Shown here one piece after another: positions 57,130-64,000 of a DNA stretch of 64,000 bases. How positions within the stretch are numbered: the first letter of the stretch is position 1; the number at the start of each line of letters is the position of its first letter. The DNA lies in NCBI GenBank assembly GCA_036426205.1, contig CM071570.1, forward strand, positions 48,720,629 through 48,784,628, given 5' to 3'. A program made the position numbers and the translations under genes. The notes below the pieces were generated by a model, which worked only from the letters and a program-made list of their open reading frames with translations, was not told the origin of the DNA and did not search any database. Source of the DNA: Ascaphus truei. Lineage: Eukaryota; Chordata; Amphibia; Anura; Ascaphidae.

Positions 57130-57690
57130 ACTAGAGTCCAATAGAACAGAGCAAAGGAGACTTCCTACTGTACGCTTCAAAATAGATTGAGCTATTGAGA
57201 TATAAGTCCTCAGACGTATAGAAGAAAAGAGACAAAAAAAGAAATATATACAGTTTAATACTGTAATTGAACAATGAAACATAAATAGTGGTGAGACATA
57301 CACTCAAATTTGCATCTCTTGTATGGTAACTGTCAATGGTTTCTTTATTGTCCCTGCAGGTGATCCTTGCAGAATCCCTGGTCCAGCAGCAACAGTGGTT
57401 ACCATGCAAAAGAAAACTGAGCCAAAGTTAGTGCAACACAATTTATTTAACAACTATTAAAACTGAACATTTTTCACTCACCAATTAGTTTAGTTTTCTG
57501 TGCATATAAAGAAATTCTAGGTCCTGTTACAAAAATGTAGACAGTCTCCTGTGTTGGAAGAAAGGTACCTCGACGTCCCACATTCTTCTAAATCTCCCGA
57601 TGATATCACACTCAGATTTGTGATGGGGTTACTGAAACTCAGCTTGTCCAGTCCCAACGCATTTTGCTTTAATGCTTCCTCAAGGGTATG
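57130..57690 (-). mobile_element. PLE-like dispersed element, copy 1
   Basis: On the minus strand a tail motif TTGAGGA, A, GC...GC, AAAA, TGCG, TTGG (57683-57654) is followed by ACAGGACCTAGAATTTC and TTAAATAAATTGTGTT (about 57445-57430). A further block, GATCACCTGCAGGGA, with a CAATAAAG poly(A)-like signal follows. The same order recurs on the plus strand at 60115-60400, and a middle part recurs at 58060-58220. Confidence 0.55.
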
Positions 57691-58059
57691 ACACCTACCT
57701 ATCTCCATGTAGGTTCAATTCCCACATCCCTTCTGATGCTTGTCTTAAAGGGGACCACACCGTATTCTACATCTGAATATGTCTTCATGCAGAGCTGGCT
57801 GGTGGGTCTCATTTGTGGTCATTTATACCTTTTATTACATTTCATCATTATTAAACTTTGTTAACAATTTGATATAATATAACAGTTATGATGACATATG
57901 TAGCATAAAATGTAGATATTTCTCAGTTTCATACCTTTCATTATAAAACCAAATGTGATTGAGACAAAAAAATGCTGATGATCTCTCACCTAGAATGGGT
58001 GTGTGCCCATTGCAGACAGGTTGGGCTTCAGCATCTGCAGCACAGAGCTCAGTGTGGCA

Positions 58060-58225
58060 TTATAAGGGAGATTTTGGCGAACGTGGGGCACCATTGTACC
58101 TGTTCTCCAACACAGGAGAACATTAACACTTTTGCCACAGGAACAGACCTAGAATTTCTTTATATGCACAATCAATCAAAGAAACAAATGTGTGAGCGAA
58201 GATGATTGTTAAATAAATTGTAAAA
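58060..58225 (+). mobile_element. PLE-like dispersed element, partial copy 2
   Basis: CCAACACAGGAGA, ACAGACCTAGAATTTCTTTA, TATGCACA and GTTAAATAAATTGT match the minus-strand 57590-57430. The two copies form an inverted pair about 0.5 kb apart. Confidence 0.6.
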
Positions 58226-58975
58226 CAAAACACAAATACAGACCAGCGCCCAAAAGATAATAATGTCCACTAAGTCCAAATAAGAGTCCAATCGGTGATG
58301 ATATAGGATCAGGCTCCAATCAGTGGATCCGTGACATGCAGAGAAATAAAAGAAAAAACATCATAGTGTATAAAGTAGATAACATATGACAAAACTGAAT
58401 AGAAACAAAAAACATGAAACACAGAAGCTGGTGACATACAAAACTATTAATTTATTAAAGACAAGGAAGCCTTTAGTAGCGGATCATCAGGGCTAAAAAA
58501 CAGAGATATACAGAAACAAAAAAGTGAAACCGAGCGCTTCTAACTAAAAATCTAAAGTTAATTTGTGTTAACAATAACCAATAAATGTGAGGCAAAATGG
58601 AAAAAATATATACAAGTGTGATAAATAACCTTCACCAGAAAAACGTGATATATATGAAAAACGTGATATATAAAATGTGAAATACATATGAATACAGCAG
58701 CTCTACACCCTTTTAAAGGACTGTCCAGGTCCAATGTAGTCTTGCGTTGTCTTCCATATAGGAGGAGCGTTGTAGTTCTCGTAGTGGTATGTGAAAAATA
58801 AAGAAATGGTATAATGGTGCAGATGGTAATAATAAATCGAATATCAAAAAATTAGTCTCTGTGTTGATTGTACTCACAAATTGGTAAGATGTTATTAGAC
58901 ATATCAGAGATCCATCGCACTCTGATAGGAGCCCTTTAATGGAAGCCCTCTAAGGAAGCCTTATGATAGCTGGTC
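58226..58975. other. Repeat-derived sequence, unassigned
   Basis: The minus strand holds CCTGATGATCCGCTAC at about 58494-58479, a box similar to the PLE tail but without GAAA. AAAACGTGATATAT is duplicated at about 58642 and 58659. No gene was seen. Confidence 0.35.
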
Positions 58976-58979
58976 TGGT

Positions 58980-59700
58980 AAGCTTGATGTATATTAGGAA
59001 CGTGTGAAAACTCAATACATGTATACCTCCCAAGGAATATGGAGAGAGAAAAGAGAGAGCGCACAATGGTATAGTACGATAAGGGTATATATTGTACAAC
59101 AATAGCTTTTAGGTATTGCACTCACATGTTTGCATAAATAACAATGCGTTGGAGAGAACTGCTGGTTTCTCGTGGATGGCGCCGGTGCATTCAGACAACG
59201 GAGGACTTCCACATGCATCACATCGTCTACATCATGTCCTGTGACGGCTATGATCAGGGCGGAAGAAGCTGCCTTGCGTTTCAGTCTCCGTGGCTTGCCA
59301 GCACCTCCCTGCGGTATTCTCCCCAGCTCTCAGTCACCTCCAACAGCTGATTCAACGCGTTTCGCTGTGGCTTCGTCGGTAAAACCAGAGCCCTACTTAC
59401 AACAGTATCGGATAAAATGCGCGTTGAACACCAGACAAAGGCAATGATGGGATGAAGATAGTCCTCTGCAGACAACTGCACAGATGGTAGATGATCGCAC
59501 ACCTCTCCCTCTGGCCGCAGGGCTCTCAACAGGAGCACAGCAACTTGCAGGGACCACTCCAACACAGTCTGCGTATGCCGTGCGGTAGAGCAACGCGCGA
59601 CGCACTTCCGAATTCTTCCAAGGCGCCGTGACCTCTGACCCTATGCGTTTCGTGACGACGTCACTTCCACAGGGGTTTGGAAAGGTAGAGGTGGAGTTGA
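58980..59700 (-). mobile_element. PLE-like tail region with hammerhead-like motif
   Basis: On the minus strand CCGACGA (59379-59373), A, GC CACA GC, GAAA (59363-59360), CGCG (59359-59356), TT. The CTGANGA box has one change (T to C). About 280 bp upstream on that strand a second GTCACGAAACGCATAGG block next to GACGTCACTTCC (59657-59668) resembles the same end. Small open frames nearby are not gene-like. Confidence 0.5.
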
Positions 59701-60110
59701 CATATATACACCTCTAACGGCAGTGATTGGAGCAAACTTAAGAACCAATTAAATACAGTTTAAAGCAACAGCTTCTGATAGACTAAACAATGACAAACAA
59801 GGGTTAACTGCATTACACCCTACAAACAAAAAACAAACACACAACCACTACATGACTGAAACAATAAAAAATAAATAAAATAAAAGCAAATTATGACATA
59901 AGATAAAACACTAAAATCATTACTAAAACTGCAGTACAGTAATTCTAAACTTATGCATTTCTCAGCTGAACATATACCAAGCCAAAAAGCCTGACCATGA
60001 CCACATGAGAAAGTTGTAACCAGTCATCATTAATGGTAATGGTTAACCAGATATGGAGAATTTAACCCTTCCTCATTTTGTCAAGAAACCCCTAAATCGA
60101 AGTCAATGTT
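59701..60110. other. No gene seen
   Basis: A-rich sequence with no supported feature. Confidence 0.35.
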
Positions 60111-60114
60111 TAAA

Positions 60115-60400
60115 CCATTAGGAAAGAGAGTCCTTAAATAAATTGTGTTACACTATCTGCCGCCAACTTTTCTTTTACATGCTAACCACCGACGCTGCAA
60201 GTATCACCTGCAGGGAAAGTAAAGATATCATTCAAGGCAACAACACAAGAGAAGCAAATGTGAGTGTATATCTCTCTGCTTTCTATCTTTCATTCTTCAA
60301 AACAGTATTACATTATATTTTTTGTTCTCTTTTTTTTTTAATGTGTTCTCTCCCTTTCTTCCATGCACCGGAGGACTTTGTGTTGCTCGATGACATGATG
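60115..60400 (+). mobile_element. PLE-like dispersed element, copy 3
   Basis: CTTAAATAAATTGTGTTACACTA, TTACATGCTAACCACCG, TATCACCTGCAGGGA and CGGAGGACTTTGTG follow the order of the minus-strand copy at 57430-57190. Translations of the two stay alignable (ITCRESKDII against ITCRDNKETI), which may reflect a short coding history or chance. Confidence 0.55.
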
Positions 60401-60858
60401 ATGCTTCATTTTCATCTCATTATCAGTAACATCTGTTTTAGTAATGCTATGCTCTGTACAGGAGAAATCATGGCTTAGCATTATGTTATTATCCTTAGTG
60501 AATACAACATTAATATTAATCAACTTAGGTTAACAATGTCACGTTAAGTGAACTAATGGAGTTTAGGGAATACTCCCCTAAGAGGTCTAGCAATTTGTTA
60601 TGTTATGTCAGAATGCTCCTTTATGATCTTTGCCTAAAAGCTCACTGAACCACACCCTGCAATTGACTGAACCAGCTCCAGGAGTTGCTGGCAAAGCAAC
60701 AGTGTAACATGCGTCAAATGAGAGTTCAGTTGGGCAAAAATAGTCCCTGGACCACTGCTACAGAGAGTTCAGGGAAGCTGCAAAATATGCATTTGATCAC
60801 CTCATCTTTAACCCACTTCACAGAATCACATCTGAATTGCAATTGGAGTTTATGAAAA
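60401..60858. other. No gene seen
   Basis: Short frames without motifs and no clear repeat boundaries. Confidence 0.35.
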
Positions 60859-61630
60859 TGTAGCAGAGTCCCTCTCCTTACCTCCGGTGAGGGGAACTGC
60901 TATTTTGTGCCTGGACTAGGCCTAGGCTTGCCCCCTTAGGCCCCAGCTAGGTCCTGAGTCACAGCCAGTTGAGTCTTATAGGGAAGGCCCCAGATAGGGA
61001 CGTTTTCCCCTTTAGTGTTTTTCTGCACCGGTGACCGGACGGCCATGCGGTGCCCTGCAGCATGGGACCAGGTCACAGGGAATAGAGACATTGTGTGAGA
61101 CCCTCAAGCTGGAGCTCGCACCTCGTGAGGAAGATCAGGAGCCTAAGAAGTGAGGGGATTGATGTCAGAGGTCCCGCTGCGTGGGACCTGACTGATCTTT
61201 ATTCCACTAGCGGTACCTGGGCACAGGAGTGCCCAGGAATGTATACGTGCACCAACGATTCACAGGGGTAGCGCTACCTCACACTTGGGTGTGACTGACT
61301 GGGAAGGGCACCAGGGTTATTGGTGCCACCACACCCTCAGTACTTTGGGGGAATCACCAGGTGCTGGGACATTGAGTGTACACTGTGGGTACAGGAGTAC
61401 AGTTATTATATATGTTCATTATTATTGTTATTGATATGTGTTCAGTAAACGTTAGTTATATACCCTGTGTGTGTATTATTTGTTACTGTGATTGGTCCTG
61501 TGAGGGGTTATTCCGCCAACGCTGGGATCCCTCATTGGTGGAGGCGCTGCACTGATAAGGAGAAAGAGCTCACCCTAGGCTCCCAGCGGCAGAGGCTAAG
61601 GCCTCCTGTGAGCAAACAGGTATAGTAACA
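60859..61630 (+). mobile_element. LTR family L3, copy 2
   Basis: It begins TGTAGCAGAGTCCCTCTCC and ends ACAGGTATAGTAACA, about 770 bp. GGATCCCTCATTGGTGGAGG, CGCTGCACTGATAAGG and CCTAGGCTCCCAGC match copy 1. The flanks GAAAA and CGCAA are not identical. It is probably a solo LTR. Confidence 0.65.
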
Positions 61631-62359
61631 CGCAAAGTTTCCTTAGTCATAGGGAAAGCGGGCTTCAAAAGGAAAGCAATTACAGCGTTATCATTTACAA
61701 TTACTGTTGGCTTTTCATTATCATACATTGTGCTGTTTTTTAGCCACTGATGTGGAAAGTAGTCAAAGAAATGTTTAGACCAGGAATAAAATTATTGTAC
61801 TTTGTTTATTCCCGTCAGCAAAGGTTTCTGAGTACTTAGCTTCTTAGAATAGAAGTGATAGACAAGAATTGAGAACTAACAAGCCTTGATTCAAGTATTG
61901 CTCCATGTGAAATTGAGAAACTTATTCTGCTGTATCTCATTGTGCCTCTGGCATCAAACACAGACAATAAACCTTTCATGACAGGAGCTGTTGCCCATAT
62001 TGTTACAGTACATTCTAAGCAGCACTGCATAAACAGGGCTTCCAGCATTGTATTCACATTATGGGCCTTATTATACAGTATATCTACCAAAGGGGTCGTT
62101 CAGGTAAGAACAGCTGCTTTGGCAAATATAGAACATTTATAATTATATTTGGCTAAGATGCTGCAATTGCATGTATTGATTCTATTCATTCTGAAGCTAG
62201 CAATATGATGTTGCAATATACAGTACAATAAATATACGTAAAAATACATTACAAGAGGCTGTGTGGTGATCGATTTGATGTTAATCTTTGAAAATGCTAT
62301 CATCTGTTTTTACTTTTTATTATTATTTGTGTTAATGTGTTGAATTTTGAAATTATAGG
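61631..62359. other. No gene seen
   Basis: AT-rich sequence between two LTRs of the same family, with no supported feature. Confidence 0.35.
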
Positions 62360-63400
62360 TGTAGCCCTTTTTGTGGACGTCTGAACTAAGGGACTACGGT
62401 GCATAAATAAAACCGTGGCTTCAGTAGCTCTGAACCTCCGCATATTGGGAGCCTGGGGGATACCTGTTATCACTTGTGGTGCAGCGCCTCCACTACCCAG
62501 GATCCCCCATTATAGAGATTTAACCCTGAGCAAGAACCTAACACAGCATTATGCAACAGCAACCTTTTTTATATCACACAAAAAAAATGATATGCAGACT
62601 TATCCTATAACATTACATACACACACACACACAGTGGCTCGGCCCACACCTTATGGGATAGTTCCTGTACATACAGCACTCTCTGCCGCTCTCCTTAGGA
62701 GTATGTCTCATAACCAGTAAATATGGTACCATATGCAATTCTCTTAGGAAACCCAATTAGTTAGTGGGAGGCGGGATCACGCCTGGTGACCGTTGTAGGT
62801 GGCACGTGTAGACAAGGATACTTCCGGTCACTACGATGACCTTGACACTCCACAGGGCCCCAGTGATATCCACCTTGCGCCGTCTCTTCCCTTCTGCAGC
62901 ACCATCAGAACGGGGAAATCAAGATGCGGCCGCAACTTCCGCAGCTCCGCATATGAACCTCACTAAAGGGAAACTCCCTGACGACTATGGGCGTCCTTAC
63001 TAATACAGCACCCTACGATGGCGGGGAAAGACTCCTGGGGCTAGGGGCATACCCTACCTAACAGACGGGTCACTGACCCTCTGCTCTCCCGCACCCGAGG
63101 TTCCGCCCAACCTCCTCCTTCACCTCCCTCCTGCTGCTCTGCCCCACCCCGCCCACACGCATCCCGGTTCCTGCATACACAGTCTCGCATCCCTATGGTC
63201 CTCACCTCAGCTGACCTTCTCTCACCATCAGAGTTCATAGTTCAACCCCTTCCAAGTCTCTTACTTAATATTACCCTTCGCGCGCTTCCCTCGCGCATGC
63301 GCAGCCCAACTGGTACGCGTAACTTCGCTGGCAACAGGGACAATATGGCGTCTGCCTATGTAATTGACAGCGCGGACCTTTAAATATGCACATCCTTACA
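62360..63400 (-). mobile_element. LTR family L3, copy 3, as 3' LTR of an element leaving the window
   Basis: On the minus strand it begins TGTAAGGATGTGC at 63400, directly after a polypurine tract (GGGGGGGGGAGAGAGAA, 63401-63417), and ends AAGGGCTACA at 62360. GGATCCTGGG, GTGGAGGCGCTGCACCAC and CCCCAGGCTCCC (62520-62450) match copies 1 and 2. A polypurine tract next to the TG end is the primer site for plus-strand synthesis, so this is a 3' LTR and the internal region lies at higher coordinates. A (CA)n run is at 62618-62632 and NRF1-like CGCGCATGCGCAG at about 63292. Confidence 0.7.
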
Positions 63401-64000
63401 TTCTCTCTCCCCCCCCCAGATCCAGCGTCCCCGATGGACTACTAAGCACATATATAACTATGTACACACACCCTCTCTTCCTAGATTAGGTACACATCTC
63501 ATTAACATAACCATCATAGCTTGCATCCTATGCCGAGCCCACTGCTGAGCCTCATAATGGGGTGCCCCAAACTGATCATATGCCATTCGCATGGGGGGTT
63601 GACTGTTTTCTTTTGACTTCGGCGGGGTTGATCTTCCTCTGCAGAGTGCTCAGTCTCAACTGGTATTTCCATCTCTACCCTTGAGGGTGTTTCAGCATTA
63701 GCACAGTCCTCTTTGGGGTGTAAACATGGACTTTGGGGTCTAGAGCTGACTCACCGGAGTCATTTGATCAATGTTCGGGCCAAAAGGCTCTTTACACTAA
63801 CTCCTGGCTCCTTCGGGAGATGCCTCCACGTCCGGAAGGCCCCCTTTGAGAGGTTCTCTCCATTGGATCCTCAGAGGTGGCAATTTGTACAGTCTCTCTG
63901 GGCCATCCTCTGTGTGTTCAACTTCTCCATCTATGGGCGTGGCTGGAATTTCCAATTCGTTCCGTCCCTACTTGAGGGTATGGGAAGCAGATGATTCCTA
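63401..64000 (-). pseudogene. 3' internal end of the L3 LTR retroelement (partial)
   Basis: On the minus strand, upstream of the polypurine tract, a broken frame includes RMAYDQFGAPHYEAQQWARH near 63590-63530. I do not recognise it as a standard pol or env segment. The frame has several stops. The rest of the element lies outside the window. Confidence 0.4.

Noticed and set aside
58479..58494. CTGATGA box on the minus strand as another hammerhead
   Set aside because: The box is perfect, but no GAAA in the right place and no stem II follow.
1..64000. tRNA, rRNA genes or CRISPR arrays
   Set aside because: No full cloverleaf, rRNA landmark or regularly spaced direct repeat with unique spacers was seen; the only B-box hit is in the SINE at 49148.

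Overview
The window looks like a gene-poor stretch of a large vertebrate genome, most likely an amphibian (inference). The base composition is AT-rich. Almost every alignable block is a transposable element or simple repeat: Penelope-like elements (PLEs), Ty3/gypsy LTR elements, a CR1/L2-type LINE, a tRNA-headed CORE-SINE, MITEs and long foldbacks. Short CpG-rich patches sit inside repeats. I found no intact host gene, no RNA gene and no CRISPR array. All coding traces are broken.

Layout. 0-2.4 kb: a 75-bp (25-codon) tandem repeat that reads open on the minus strand, interrupted by a 985-bp solo LTR with a CTGAT duplication and by a 234-bp insert flanked by CTTAG. 2.4-11.3 kb: repeats, a small foldback at 6.5 kb, and a GT-rich then GC-rich minisatellite block at 7.8-9.1 kb. 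11.4-14.5 kb: an LTR-like block, a PLE endonuclease tail and a second LTR-like block. 14.5-21 kb: mostly unique-looking AT-rich sequence with scattered repeats. 21.3-24.9 kb: a paired CCAAT-box segment, then an intronless broken reading frame joining a myosin-II-rod-like coiled coil to a piece of the condensin subunit NCAPG, then an LTR. 26 kb: a possible decayed BEN-like exon. 30-31.7 kb: a decayed gag/zinc-knuckle/protease retroelement. 33-37.5 kb: simple and tandem repeats and a GC-rich inverted repeat. 41.1-43.2 kb: a 2-kb inverted repeat. 45.2-46.4 kb: Ty3/gypsy protease and integrase remnants. 49-51.6 kb: SINE and LINE. 52.2-54.1 kb: a gypsy LTR split by a foldback with perfect 93-bp arms. 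54.9-64 kb: three related LTRs, a Harbinger-type MITE and several PLE-like tails.

The most interesting unifying signal is a short structured motif in at least eight places: a CTGANGA-like box, an extra A, a hairpin, GAAA, a four-base palindrome (CGCG or CTAG), then TT. This is the layout of a minimal hammerhead ribozyme of the kind described for Penelope-like elements. The best copy (42317-42354) also has a fully paired five-base stem I. The palindrome differs between copies but usually stays a palindrome, as expected if helix III forms between two molecules. Activity is not shown, and the extra A departs from the canonical core.
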